From positions 339,617-403,616 of the forward strand of contig NZ_JAUCGR010000004.1 of NCBI RefSeq assembly GCF_030362815.1: a stretch of DNA of 64,000 nucleotides, in the 5' to 3' direction. Each line of letters starts with the position of its first letter. The stretch's first letter is position 1. Positions 41,479 to 50,670 of the stretch are shown here, one piece after another. The notes beneath the pieces were generated by a model. The model worked only from the letters and a program-made list of their open reading frames with translations. It did not search any database and was not told where the DNA came from. The stretch comes from Cellulomonas edaphi. Its GTDB lineage: Bacteria; Actinomycetota; Actinomycetes; Actinomycetales; Cellulomonadaceae. Position numbers and translations under genes: made by a program.

Positions 41479-42921
41479 TCAGGCCGTGAGGCGGCCCGTG
41501 CTCCGGGGCATGGCGAGCGTGACCAGCGCGCCGAGGGCCACGATCGCCGCGCCCACGAGTGCCGCCGGGGCCAGCCCGTCCGCGTAGCCCGTCGGCGTCA
41601 GCGTGCCGCCCGACGCCGTGAACACCGCGACGAGGACCGCGACGCCCACCGCCCCGCCGATCTCGCGGATCGTGGCGTTGACCGAGCTGGCCGTGCCCTG
41701 GTCGTCGGGCATCATGTCCGCCAGGACCGCAGTGGCCGACGGCGCGAAGGTCAGGCCCATGCCGATGCCCGCCAGGGCCAGCCCGGGCACGAGCTCGCCG
41801 TACGAGCTCGCTCCCGAGCCGACGGCCAGTCCCTGCCACGCCAGGCCGGCCGCTTGCAGCGCCAGGCCGGTGCTCAGGAGCGGGCGGACGCCGAGCCGCG
41901 GCGCGAGCATCCCGGCGACGGGTGCGACGAGCATGGGGGCAGCGGTCCACGGCAGGGTGCGGATGCCGGCCTGCAGGGGCGAGTAGCCCAGCGCGACCTG
42001 CAGGTACTGCGAGAGCACGAAGACCGTGCCGAAGACACCCACCGAGAAGGCGAACGCGCTCGCGTTGGCCACGGAGAAGGACCGCACCCGGAACAGGCGC
42101 AGCGGCACCAGCGGGTGGTCGGTGCGCGACTCCCGAACCAGGAACGCTGCGACGAGCGCCGCGCCGAGCGCCAGACCGCCGAGCACCCGCGTGGAGGTCC
42201 AGCCGTCGTCGTTCCCGCGGATGACGGACCAGACGATGGCCAGCACGCCGAGCCCGGCCAGCGCGAGCCCGGTCAGATCGATGGGCTGGCGGCGCCCGTA
42301 CGACTCGGGCAGCGCGTACCGCACGAGCGGGACGGCGACGACAGCGACGGGGACGTTGAGCCAGAAGATCGCCTCCCACGAGATCCCCTGCACCACGGCC
42401 CCACCGATCACGGGGCCGAGCGCGACACCCAGTCCGGAGACGGCCCCCCAGACGCCGATCGCCATCGCCCTGCGCGCGGGCGGAACCGCCGCGGCCAGCA
42501 GCGTGAGGGAGAGCGGCATGATCGCGGCGGCGCCCGCGCCCTGGAGCGCGCGCGCGGCGATCAAGGCCTCGGCGCTGGTGGCCAGCGCGGACGCGATCGA
42601 GGCGAGCGCGAAGAGCGTGATGCCGCCGACGAACACGCGACGCCGTCCCCACCGGTCGCCCAGCGTGGAGGCGGCGATCATGAGCGACGCGAAGCTCAGG
42701 GTGTAGGCGTTCACCATCCACTGCAGCTGCTCGAGCGAGGCGCTGAGCTCCGTCCGGAGCACCGGCAGGGCGGTGGTCATCACGAGGTTGTCGAGCGTGG
42801 CCATGAACATGGGGACCGAGGCGGCGACGAGGGCGACGGCTGTGCCGACCGTGCGCGGCCTGGCCGTCCGCCGCTCGGGGGCGAGGCTCGAGGCCTGCGG
42901 GGCGGGCGAGGTGACGGTCAC
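41479..42921 (-). CDS. MFS drug-resistance-type transporter (14-helix, DHA2 family)
   Basis: Membrane efflux pump of the major facilitator superfamily, 480 aa, with about 14 hydrophobic helices, typical of the EmrB/QacA group. Motifs: VPMFMATLDNLVMTTALPVL (motif D1 region), STLGDRWGRRRVFVGGITLF (motif A), and ALQGAGAAAIMPLSLTLL with GAVSGLGVALGPVIGGAVV (motif C). Substrate unknown. GTG 42921 has AGGGAG eight to ten bases upstream. It is divergent from a TetR gene that probably controls it, with overlapping promoters in between. Confidence 0.92.
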   Translation of the reverse strand: MTVTSPAPQASSLAPERRTARPRTVGTAVALVAASVPMFMATLDNLVMTTALPVLRTELSASLEQLQWMVNAYTLSFASLMIAASTLGDRWGRRRVFVGGITLFALASIASALATSAEALIAARALQGAGAAAIMPLSLTLLAAAVPPARRAMAIGVWGAVSGLGVALGPVIGGAVVQGISWEAIFWLNVPVAVVAVPLVRYALPESYGRRQPIDLTGLALAGLGVLAIVWSVIRGNDDGWTSTRVLGGLALGAALVAAFLVRESRTDHPLVPLRLFRVRSFSVANASAFAFSVGVFGTVFVLSQYLQVALGYSPLQAGIRTLPWTAAPMLVAPVAGMLAPRLGVRPLLSTGLALQAAGLAWQGLAVGSGASSYGELVPGLALAGIGMGLTFAPSATAVLADMMPDDQGTASSVNATIREIGGAVGVAVLVAVFTASGGTLTPTGYADGLAPAALVGAAIVALGALVTLAMPRSTGRLTA

Positions 42922-42938
42922 GAGAGTGCTCCCTGCGG

Positions 42939-43001
42939 CTTGTTGGCATTGAGTGATTACTAACAAGTGCGACCGTAGGCATCGGCTGATAACCTTGTCA
43001 A
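42939..43001. promoter_or_regulatory. Divergent promoter/operator region of the MFS and TetR genes
   Basis: On the minus strand TTGACA (42996-43001) and TACGGT (42972-42977), 18 bases apart, make a near-consensus promoter for the MFS gene. On the plus strand TAACCT (42990-42995) ends seven bases before the TetR ATG and overlaps that -35 neighbourhood. An inverted repeat CTTGTT (42939-42944) / AACAAG (42962-42967) lies downstream of the MFS -10 and may be the TetR operator. Confidence 0.55.
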
Positions 43002-43002
43002 C

Positions 43003-43656
43003 ATGTCAGCCGAAACACGTGCGGCCGGTCCCGGCGAAGGAGCCATCGCCAGCCTCAGCGCCTCCGCCGGCCCGTCGGCCGTGTCGCCCGCGTCGCCCGC
43101 CGGCGCCACCCGCATGACGGGCGCCGCGCGCCGCGACCAGATCCTGGCCGCCGCCCGCCGGGTGTTCGCCGAGGGGGGCTACGCCGCCAGCACCGACGAG
43201 GTCGCCCGCGCGGCGGGCGTCTCGCAGCCCTACGTCGTGCGGCTGTTCGGCTCGAAGCGCGACCTGTTCCTCGCGGCGTACCGGCAGGCGACCGCGGAGA
43301 TCCTCGCGGCGCTGTCCTCGGTGCCGCCCGGCCCGGACGCCGGCGCACTCATGGGGGACGCGTACGTCGAGCTTCTCGCCGACCGCGACCTGCTGCGCCT
43401 GGTGATGCACGGCTTCATCGCGGGCACCGACCCCGAGGTGGGCCGGGAGGCGCGGCACTGCCTGGGGGAGGCGTTCCGGCTGTTCACCGAGCGCAGCGGG
43501 GCGGACCCCGACGAGGGGCGCCGGTTCGTCGCGTTCGGCATGCTCATCAACGTGCTCATGGCCACCGACGCCATGGCTCACACCGACGAGGGGCCCGGCA
43601 TCGAGTCGCTGGTCCGCTGCGTCGTCGAGTCCGTGCAGGAGCGTCGCACCGAATGA
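43003..43656 (+). CDS. TetR family transcriptional regulator
   Basis: Repressor of 217 aa. After a 40-residue Ala/Pro-rich extension comes the TetR DNA-binding domain, RRDQILAAARRVFAEGGYAA and STDEVARAAGVSQPYVVRLFGSKRDLFLAAY (about 43-95). The C-terminal ligand domain is helical. It probably represses the divergent MFS pump. The stop overlaps the truB start by four bases, so truB translation may depend on this gene. There is no Shine-Dalgarno; the message may be leaderless. Confidence 0.9.
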   Translation: MSAETRAAGPGEGAIASLSASAGPSAVSPASPAGATRMTGAARRDQILAAARRVFAEGGYAASTDEVARAAGVSQPYVVRLFGSKRDLFLAAYRQATAEILAALSSVPPGPDAGALMGDAYVELLADRDLLRLVMHGFIAGTDPEVGREARHCLGEAFRLFTERSGADPDEGRRFVAFGMLINVLMATDAMAHTDEGPGIESLVRCVVESVQERRTE

Positions 43657-44594
43657 CGGCGACGAGCAAGACGGCGCAGCACCCGCGCCGGCCCACGGCA
43701 CCCGACGGCCTCGTGGTGGTCGACAAGCCCCACGGCTGGACCAGCCACGACGTCGTCGCGCGCATGCGGCGCCTGGCGGGCACCAAGAAGGTGGGTCACG
43801 CGGGGACGCTGGACCCCATGGCGACGGGCGTCCTGGTGATCGGCATCGGCCGCGCCACGCGCCTGCTCACCTACGTGGTCGGTGCGGACAAGGAGTACCT
43901 GGCGACCATCCGGCTCGGCGTCACGACGACCACCGAGGACGCCGAGGGTGAGCTCGTCGCGGTGCGCGACGCGTCGCGCGTGACCCGGGACGCGGTCGTG
44001 GTCGCGACGCTGCCGCTCACCGGCGTCATCCGGCAGGTGCCGTCGGCGGTCTCGGCGATCAAGGTGGACGGGCAGCGCGCGTACGCCCGTGTGCGAGCCG
44101 GCGAGCAGGTGGAGCTCGCGGCGCGGGAGGTGACGATCGCGGCGCTCGACGTGCTGGACGTGCGCTCGGCGGCCGTCGACGGCACGGCGGTGCTCGACGT
44201 CGACGTGCGGGTCGTCTGCTCGTCGGGCACCTACGTGCGCGCCATCGCGCGCGACCTCGGCGAGGCGCTGGGCGTCGGCGGGCACCTCACGGTCCTGCGC
44301 CGCACGCGCGTGGGTGGCTACTCCCTGACGGCCGCGAGCACGCTCGACGAGCTCGCCGCCACGCCGGACGACGTGCCGCTGGCGGTGCTGTCGCTGGCGG
44401 ACGCCGCGAGGGCCACGTTCCCCGTGCGCGAGCTGACCGAGCCCGAGGCGCGCGCGCTGTCGTACGGCCAGGCGATCGTCGCGGACGGTGTCCGGGGCAC
44501 GACGGCCGCGATCGGGCCGGACGGCACACTGGTGGCTCTCGTTGAGGCGCACGGCCCGCACGCGAAGCCGGCGCTGGTGTTCGCTCCCGCCTGA
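43653..44594 (+). CDS. truB: tRNA pseudouridine(55) synthase TruB
   Basis: Makes pseudouridine 55 in the T-loop of tRNAs. 313 aa. GLVVVDKPHGWTSHDVVARM and KKVGHAGTLDPMATGVLVI hold the catalytic Asp (in LDPMATG). YVVGADKEYLATIRLG and CSSGTYVRAIARDLGE follow. A C-terminal PUA-like part runs to the end. ATG overlaps the TetR stop (ATGA). In related genomes truB directly follows rbfA. Confidence 0.96.
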   Translation: MTATSKTAQHPRRPTAPDGLVVVDKPHGWTSHDVVARMRRLAGTKKVGHAGTLDPMATGVLVIGIGRATRLLTYVVGADKEYLATIRLGVTTTTEDAEGELVAVRDASRVTRDAVVVATLPLTGVIRQVPSAVSAIKVDGQRAYARVRAGEQVELAAREVTIAALDVLDVRSAAVDGTAVLDVDVRVVCSSGTYVRAIARDLGEALGVGGHLTVLRRTRVGGYSLTAASTLDELAATPDDVPLAVLSLADAARATFPVRELTEPEARALSYGQAIVADGVRGTTAAIGPDGTLVALVEAHGPHAKPALVFAPA

Positions 44595-44595
44595 G

Positions 44596-45009
44596 CTACG
44601 CCGCGCCGAGCGTGCAGTCCAGCCGCAGGCGGTGCGTGCCGTCGTCGTCGACCCAGAGCGCACCGGACCCGGAGATGCCCGCCAGGCCCGCGGTCCCGCT
44701 GCCCGGCACGAGCGCGAAGTAGTCGTCGAACCGGTCGGTGCCCCGGGTGGACGCCGCGTGCACGAAGGCGAACGTGCCCGCGTGGCCGCCCACGGTTCCC
44801 TCGAAGGACTCGATCGCCAGATAGGTGCCCTCGCCTCGCCCTGGGTCGAAGGCCGACGTGAACAGCGTGGACGAGCGGCCCACCACGTCGCCCGCGAAGG
44901 CCTTGCCGAAGGTGGCCGCGCCGGTGCTCACCCCCGTGGCGACCGGGTCCGCCACGGTGAGCTCCACGGGCGTGAACTGCGTGACGGTGAAGGTCGCTTC
45001 GAGGTGCAT
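44596..45009 (-). CDS. DUF3224 family protein
   Basis: Cytoplasmic beta-barrel-like protein, 137 aa, of the DUF3224 type: GVSTGAATFGKAFAGDVVG, TYLAIESFEGTVGGHAGTF and FVHAASTRGTDRFDDYF, ending in GSGALWVDDDGTHRL. The family is loosely related to allene-oxide-cyclase-like folds; function unknown. Start ATG 45009 lies seven bases after TAGCGT on its strand (45017-45022), without a Shine-Dalgarno. The stop is two bases from the truB stop. Confidence 0.85.
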   Translation of the reverse strand: MHLEATFTVTQFTPVELTVADPVATGVSTGAATFGKAFAGDVVGRSSTLFTSAFDPGRGEGTYLAIESFEGTVGGHAGTFAFVHAASTRGTDRFDDYFALVPGSGTAGLAGISGSGALWVDDDGTHRLRLDCTLGAA

Positions 45010-45052
45010 GCCTCGCACGCTAGCCACGGCCACCGACACGACTCGTGCGCAG

Positions 45053-45856
45053 CTACCCGGCGTCCCCGTCGGCGGATCCGACGAACGCGGCGACCGCGGC
45101 GGCCACGGCCTCGGGGTCCGGAGCGTGGTCGCGCCCGGCCACCAGCGTCAGGGAGGCACGGGGGATCGCGGCGGCGAGGGCGTCGGCGGACGCCGCCAGC
45201 ACGGGCCACGTCTCGTCGGCCCGCAGCACGAGCGTCGGCACGTCGAGCGAGGAGAGGGCCGTCGGATCGGGGTGGCGGTCGGTGACCGCCCAGTCGTAGA
45301 CGAGGCTGGGAGCGATCGCCTCGAGCGCGGGCCACCACGGCTGCTCGCGCTGCCCCGACAGCGCCTGCGGCGGGAGACCGACCACGCGCGACTGGTAGAG
45401 CTCGACGGCCGCGCCGTGCTCGCCGGACGAGACGAGCTCGTCGAGGGTCGTGCCGATGGTCGCGTCGCGCGCGGGCGCACCGGGCACGACCACCGGCGCC
45501 TCCAGGACCACCAGCCGCGCGACCGGCACCCCGTCCAGCGCGGCGGCGAGTGCGAGTATGCCGCCCGAGGAGTACCCGAGGAGGGTCACTCCCGGCCCCA
45601 GGTCCGACACGAGCGCGCGCACGTCGGCCACCTCGCGCTCCACGGCACCGGCGAGGCCCGGCGTCGCGTCCGTGCTCTCGCCCCGCGCGCGACGGTCCAC
45701 CGCGACGCCCCGCAGGCCGCGTGCGGCCAGGGCGGACGCGAGGGGGAGAAGTCGGCCGCGGTCGTTCATGGCGCCCGGCAGCAGCAGCACGACAGGGCCG
45801 TCGCCGACCTCCTCGACCGCGATCAGCGTGCCGTCGGACGACTCGATGTGCCGCAT
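45053..45856 (-). CDS. Alpha/beta-fold hydrolase
   Basis: Cytoplasmic hydrolase, 267 aa. The nucleophile elbow is LLGYSSGGILAL (Ser near residue 97). The oxyanion region is VVLLLPGAMNDRGRL near 28-42, the acid is likely in the LVLRADETWPVL segment, and the His in VAGRDHAPDPEAV. Substrate unknown. TAGGGT on its strand (45863-45868) ends six bases before ATG 45856, so it is probably leaderless. It is divergent from the cellulase gene. Confidence 0.88.
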   Translation of the reverse strand: MRHIESSDGTLIAVEEVGDGPVVLLLPGAMNDRGRLLPLASALAARGLRGVAVDRRARGESTDATPGLAGAVEREVADVRALVSDLGPGVTLLGYSSGGILALAAALDGVPVARLVVLEAPVVVPGAPARDATIGTTLDELVSSGEHGAAVELYQSRVVGLPPQALSGQREQPWWPALEAIAPSLVYDWAVTDRHPDPTALSSLDVPTLVLRADETWPVLAASADALAAAIPRASLTLVAGRDHAPDPEAVAAAVAAFVGSADGDAG

Positions 45857-46034
45857 GGGCTCACCCTAGCCACGGCGGTCCGCCGGCCGCCCGTCGCGTG
45901 GCGCGCGGGAAGGCGGCTCGGTCGGCTTCCGACTTGACCGGTATTGCCAGTTTCGTCGGAACCATTCCCTTCGCCCCGGTCCGCTGTTACGTTTCGCTGA
46001 CAACCGAGCGCTCTCGCTGCACCGTCCCGGGACG

Positions 46035-46048
46035 TGGGAGCGCTTCCA
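46035..46048. promoter_or_regulatory. CebR/CelR-type operator of the cellulase gene
   Basis: TGGGAGCGCTTCCA differs by one base from the palindrome TGGGAGCGCTCCCA bound by CelR of Thermobifida and CebR of Streptomyces, LacI-family repressors released by cellobiose. It lies 21 bases before the start codon, downstream of a candidate -10 (TACGTT, 45988-45993). Repression would therefore act as a block just after transcription begins. Confidence 0.8.
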
Positions 46049-46069
46049 CAGATCCACCTAGGAGACAAC

Positions 46070-49000
46070 GTGGTTTCCTTTCTCCCCGGTCGCCGTCGCG
46101 CGACCTGGGCCGGCGTCACGACCGCCGGCCTGACGGCCCTCGCACTCCTCGTGGCGCCGGTCGCCACCGCGAACCCCATCGACACCGTCCACGACTTCGC
46201 GGACGGTCCCCAGGGCTGGTACAGCTACGGCGGCGACTCGTCGTCGTCGGTCGAGGACGGCGAGTTCTGCGTTGTCGTCCCCGCCGGCACCACCAACCCC
46301 TGGGACGTCGCCGCCCAGCACGACGGGGTCGTCTTCGCAGCAGGGCAGCCCCTGACCGCCTCGTTCACGGCGCATGCGACGGCCGACGTCTCGGTGCCGC
46401 TGCGCGCGGGCATCGGCTACCCCGACGACGTCTCGTCGTCCGTCGCGCTCACGTCGGCTCCGACCGCGTACTCCTTCACCTGGACGCCGGGGTTCGCCGG
46501 CACCGGCAACACCTCGTTCCAGCTCGGGGCGCAGGCGAGCGACTACACGTTCTGCCTCGACGACTTCAGCATCAGCGGCTCGCAGGAGCTGATCGGCGAG
46601 ACGACGTTCGCCGGTGACACCCTCCCCGCCGGCTGGTCCCTGCCCGCGTCGTGGGCCGTCACGTCGGCGCCCGGCGACGACCGGTTCTGCGTCGCCGTGC
46701 CCGCCTCGGCAGGTCAGTACGACGGGCTGGTCTACAACGGCCTGCCGATCGAGGAGGGCGGCAACTACGCCCTGTCCTTCACGGCCAGCGCGAGCAACGG
46801 CGCGACCGTCCGGGCCGTCGTCGGCGAGAACGGCGGCGCGTATCGCACGGCGTACGTCGCGAACCCCGAGCTGACGGCCGAGCTCGCGCCGTACGAGTTC
46901 GGGTTCACGTCGTCGCTCACGTTCCCCGCGGACACGGGCGACGTCGGCCAGGTGGCGATCCAGCTGGGCGCGCGGGGCGACTACACGTTCTGCGTGACGT
47001 CCGTGTCGCTCAAGAAGACCGCGACGCCGCCACCGCCCTACGCGCCCGACACGCGCAGCCGGGTGCGGGTGAACCAGGTGGGATACCTGCCGCACGGCCC
47101 GAAGCAGGCCACCGTGGTGACCGACGCGACCGATCCGGTGGCTTGGGAGCTGCGCAGCGGCGCGGGGACCGTCGTCGCCACCGGCACGGCGACCCCCCGG
47201 GGCACCGACCCGACGTCCGGTCTCCCGGTCCAGGTCATCGACTTCGGCGACGTGAGCACGACGGGCGAGGGCTACACCCTCGTGGCCGACGGCGAGACGA
47301 GCGACCCGTTCGCCATCGACGCGGGCATCTACCAGCAGCTGCGCTACGACGCCCTCAACTACTTCTACCCGGTGCGCTCGGGCATCGCGATCGACACCCC
47401 CGACGACACCTACGACCGGCCGGCAGGGCACGTGAGCGGGCCCGACGGGGCCGTGAACAAGGGCGACCTCGACGTGGCCTGCCTGACGGCGGCGGACGAC
47501 GGCGCGAGCTGGTCGTACGACACGTGGACGTGCCCCGCCGGGTACGCGCGCGACGTGGTGGGTGGCTGGTACGACGCGGGCGACCACGGCAAGTACGTGG
47601 TCAACGGCGGCATCGCCGTGCAGCAGCTCATGAGCACCTACGAGCGCTCGCTGCACGTGCGGGGAGCGACCAAGGGCGCGCTCAAGGACGGCACGATGGA
47701 CGTGCCGGCCGACGAGAGCCACAACGGGGTGCCCGACGTGCTCGACGAGGCGCGCTGGGAGCTCGAGTTCTTCCTCGCCATGCAGGTGCCGGAGGGCTCG
47801 GGCATGACGGTCTCGGCGACGGACCACCGCTCGCTCGACGGTCTGGTGCACCACAAGATCCACGACGTCGGCTGGACCGGGCTCGGGCTGCTGCCCTCGG
47901 CCGACCCGCAGGAGCGCCGTCTGCACCGCCCGTCGACGGCCGCGACGTTGAACCTCGCCGCGACGGCCGCCCAGGGCGCGCGCCTGTTCGCCAGGTACGA
48001 CCCCGCGTTCGCGCACACCCTGCTCGTCGCCGCGAAGCGTGCCTACGCCGCGGCGCAGCGCGTGCCGGACCTCTACGCGCCGGCGAGCGCGGGGAACAAC
48101 GGTGGCGGTCCGTACGACGACACCGACGTGTCCGACGAGAAGTACTGGGCGGCCGCCGAGCTGTACCTGACCACCGGTGCCCCCACGTACAAGCGCGACG
48201 TGGCACGCAGCCCGCACCGCGACGACGACATCTGGACCGAGGGAGGGTTCAGCTGGGGCAGCACCGCGGCGCTCGGCCGCCTCGACCTGTCCACGCTGCC
48301 GAACGCGTTCCGGTCGCAGGCTCGGGCGAGCGTCCGCGCGGGCGCCGAGAAGTACCTGGCGTGGCAGTCCGCCCAGCCGTTCGGCACCGCCTATCCCGGC
48401 AGCAAGGGCGGGTACGAGTGGGGATCGAACTCCATGGTGGTGAACAACCAGGTGGTGCTCGCCACCGCGTACGACCAGACCAGGGACCCGCGGTTCAGCC
48501 AGGCCGTGCTGGAGTCGATGGACTACCTGCTGGGCCGCAACGCGCTGAACAACTCCTACGTGACGGGCTACGGCACGCAGTTCTCGAGCCACCAGCACAG
48601 CCGCTGGCTCGTCCCGCCGCCTCCCGGCTCGCTGGCCGGCGGACCCAACTCCCTGCGCGGGACGTGGGACCCGGTGATGCTCGGGCTCTTCCCCGAGTCG
48701 AACCCCTGCACGCCGCAGATGTGCTACGTCGACAGCATCGAGGCGTGGTCGGTCAACGAGATCACCGTGAACTGGAACTCGGCGCTCTCCTGGGTGGCGT
48801 CGTTCGTCGCCGACCAGGGCGCCGGTGCGCGGGCGGTCGCTCCCGTGGTGACCAGGCAGCCGCAGTCGGTGGCGGGGAAGCCGGGGCACACGGTGCGGCT
48901 GACCGCCGCGGCCTCCGGCCTGCCGGCCCCGCGGGTCCAGTGGCAGCGCCGCGCGGCGGGGACGTCGACCTGGAAGGCCGTGCGGGGTGCGACCTCGGGC

Positions 49001-49381
49001 ACCCTCACGGTGCGGGTGACCGGTCACGAGGACGGGGCGGGATACCGCGCGGTCTTCACCAACACCTCGGGCAGCACGACCTCGCAGACCGCGACGGTGA
49101 GCGTGCGCACCGGGCCGCCGGTGATCACCTGGCAGCCGTCCGACGTCACGGCGCGCCGCGGGACGGTGGCCGTGCTGAAGGTCGGCTTCCACGCCCACCC
49201 GGCGGCCGCCGTGCAGTGGTGGTGGCGCGCCGACGGTGGTTGGACGAAGGTGGCCGGCGCGCACGGGCGCGTGCTGCCCGTGCGGGTCACGGACCACACC
49301 GCGGGGGAGTACCGGGCCGTGGTGGCCAACACCGAGGGATCTGCCGCTTCACGGGTGGCGCGGGTCACGGTGCGTCGCTGA
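46070..49381 (+). CDS. cenC: Secreted endo-beta-1,4-glucanase, GH9, CenC type
   Basis: Multi-domain cellulase, 1103 aa, matching C. fimi CenC in domain order and length. Approximate order: signal peptide (1-35, ending VAPVATA); two CBM4 modules (36-175, 180-318) for soluble or amorphous cellulose; CelD_N Ig-like domain (RVRVNQVGYLPHGPKQATVV, 325-415); GH9 catalytic domain (420-920); two Ig-like C-terminal domains (923-1103). Catalytic Asp residues are in GGWYDAGDHGKYV (about 500) and the acid Glu in VNEITVNWN (about 896). AGGAGA precedes GTG 46070. A CebR-type operator suggests induction by cellobiose. The gene lies inside the conserved truB-ribF interval. Confidence 0.95.
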   Translation: MVSFLPGRRRATWAGVTTAGLTALALLVAPVATANPIDTVHDFADGPQGWYSYGGDSSSSVEDGEFCVVVPAGTTNPWDVAAQHDGVVFAAGQPLTASFTAHATADVSVPLRAGIGYPDDVSSSVALTSAPTAYSFTWTPGFAGTGNTSFQLGAQASDYTFCLDDFSISGSQELIGETTFAGDTLPAGWSLPASWAVTSAPGDDRFCVAVPASAGQYDGLVYNGLPIEEGGNYALSFTASASNGATVRAVVGENGGAYRTAYVANPELTAELAPYEFGFTSSLTFPADTGDVGQVAIQLGARGDYTFCVTSVSLKKTATPPPPYAPDTRSRVRVNQVGYLPHGPKQATVVTDATDPVAWELRSGAGTVVATGTATPRGTDPTSGLPVQVIDFGDVSTTGEGYTLVADGETSDPFAIDAGIYQQLRYDALNYFYPVRSGIAIDTPDDTYDRPAGHVSGPDGAVNKGDLDVACLTAADDGASWSYDTWTCPAGYARDVVGGWYDAGDHGKYVVNGGIAVQQLMSTYERSLHVRGATKGALKDGTMDVPADESHNGVPDVLDEARWELEFFLAMQVPEGSGMTVSATDHRSLDGLVHHKIHDVGWTGLGLLPSADPQERRLHRPSTAATLNLAATAAQGARLFARYDPAFAHTLLVAAKRAYAAAQRVPDLYAPASAGNNGGGPYDDTDVSDEKYWAAAELYLTTGAPTYKRDVARSPHRDDDIWTEGGFSWGSTAALGRLDLSTLPNAFRSQARASVRAGAEKYLAWQSAQPFGTAYPGSKGGYEWGSNSMVVNNQVVLATAYDQTRDPRFSQAVLESMDYLLGRNALNNSYVTGYGTQFSSHQHSRWLVPPPPGSLAGGPNSLRGTWDPVMLGLFPESNPCTPQMCYVDSIEAWSVNEITVNWNSALSWVASFVADQGAGARAVAPVVTRQPQSVAGKPGHTVRLTAAASGLPAPRVQWQRRAAGTSTWKAVRGATSGTLTVRVTGHEDGAGYRAVFTNTSGSTTSQTATVSVRTGPPVITWQPSDVTARRGTVAVLKVGFHAHPAAAVQWWWRADGGWTKVAGAHGRVLPVRVTDHTAGEYRAVVANTEGSAASRVARVTVRR

Positions 49382-49388
49382 CGAGCGG

Positions 49389-49434
49389 GCGCGGCGACGG
49401 CGCCCGGCCGCACGGTCGGGAGCCGTCGCCGCGC
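49389..49434 (+). terminator. Terminator after the cellulase gene
   Basis: GCGCGGCGACGGC (49389-49401) pairs with GCCGTCGCCGCGC (49422-49434), and CCCGGCCG/CGGTCGGG inside continues the stem. It begins eight bases after the stop. Confidence 0.75.
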
Positions 49435-49574
49435 GCTGCTGGTCGGCACGCGACGGCGCCCGCGGGCTGCCGGTTGCGTCCCATGGGTCCTCAGGTGGCA
49501 GGCTTGCGCGTCGGGCCCGTCCTCGGCGGGCCCGTGGACCGGACCGGCCGGCCAGCAGCGAACAAGGAGCAGGC

Positions 49575-50582
49575 GTGCACCTGTGGCGTGATCTCGCCGA
49601 CGTTCCCGACGGCTTCGGCCCCTCGGTGGTCACGATCGGCAACTTCGACGGCGTGCACCGTGGCCACGTGGGCGTGCTGCAGCGCATGTGCGCCGACGCG
49701 CGGTCGGCAGGGGCCAGTGCGGTCGCCGTGACGTTCACGCCGCACCCGCTGCTCGTGCACCAGCCCGAGACGGCTCCGCCCTTGCTGACGGGCGACGTCG
49801 ACCGGCTCGAGCTGCTCGAGGCGACGGGACTCGACGCGATCCTGCTGCTGCCGTACTCGCTCGACTTCGCGCGGCAGTCGCCGGAGGAGTTCGTCCGCCG
49901 CTACCTCGTCGACGGGCTCGGGGCGCGCGTGGTCGTCGTGGGGCGCGACGTGCGGTTCGGCTGGGAGAACTCCGGCGACCTCGGCACGATGGTCGAGCTG
50001 GGCGAGCGGTACGGCTTCTCGGTCGAGGTGATCGAGGACGTCACGCCGACGCAGACGGCCGACCCGGGCAGCGCGGAGGACCACGCCGCCGACCCGCTGC
50101 GGCGCCGCTGGTCGTCCACCTGGGTGCGCGAGCTGCTCGAGGCCGGAGACGTCGTCCAGGCCGCCCGCGTGCTCGGCCGCCCGCACCGGCTGCGCGGCGA
50201 GGTGGTGCACGGCGACGCCCGGGGCCGCGAGCTCGGCTTCCCCACCGCGAACCTCGGCCAGGACGCCGCGGGCATGGTGCCGGCTGACGGCGTCTACGCC
50301 GGCTGGCTGCGCCGGGCCGACGGGACGGTGCTGCCGGCTGCCGTCTCGATCGGCACCAACCCGACGTTCGACGGCGTCCAGCGGCGCGTCGAGGCGTACG
50401 TGCTGGACCGCACGGACCTCGACCTGTACGGCGAGGAGGTGCTGCTCGAGCTGGTCGAGCGGCTGCGGCCGACGCTGCGCTTCGACGGCATCGAGGCGCT
50501 GGTCACGCAGATGCACGCCGACGTCGAGCGCGTGCGCGAGGTGCTCGCGCCGGCGACGGGAGCCGCGCCCACCGGCGGGTGA
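49575..50582 (+). CDS. ribF: Bifunctional riboflavin kinase/FAD synthetase
   Basis: Makes FMN and FAD from riboflavin. 335 aa. The nucleotidyltransferase domain has VVTIGNFDGVHRGHVGVLQRM and VTFTPHPL, with GRDVRFGWENSGDL. The C-terminal riboflavin kinase domain has RGRELGFPTANLG, PADGVYAGWLRR and SIGTNPTFDG. AAGGAGCAGG precedes GTG 49575. FAD made here would supply the NDH-2-like flavoprotein encoded two genes on. Confidence 0.96.
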   Translation: MHLWRDLADVPDGFGPSVVTIGNFDGVHRGHVGVLQRMCADARSAGASAVAVTFTPHPLLVHQPETAPPLLTGDVDRLELLEATGLDAILLLPYSLDFARQSPEEFVRRYLVDGLGARVVVVGRDVRFGWENSGDLGTMVELGERYGFSVEVIEDVTPTQTADPGSAEDHAADPLRRRWSSTWVRELLEAGDVVQAARVLGRPHRLRGEVVHGDARGRELGFPTANLGQDAAGMVPADGVYAGWLRRADGTVLPAAVSIGTNPTFDGVQRRVEAYVLDRTDLDLYGEEVLLELVERLRPTLRFDGIEALVTQMHADVERVREVLAPATGAAPTGG

Positions 50583-50670
50583 AGTCGGCCTCCCGCGTAT
50601 CACCCACCTGGTCGGCCCTCTCCTGAGCGGCATCGTCCCGCCGCAGCAGTGAGCCACCAGGAGACCCGCC

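Noticed and set aside
42922..42966. Longer MFS start at TTG 42966
   Set aside because: No ribosome site, and it would place the start within the promoter/operator region; GTG 42921 has AGGGAG upstream.
41479..43656. MFS/TetR block as a mobile element
   Set aside because: No terminal repeats, target duplications or transposase, and base composition is like that of its neighbours.
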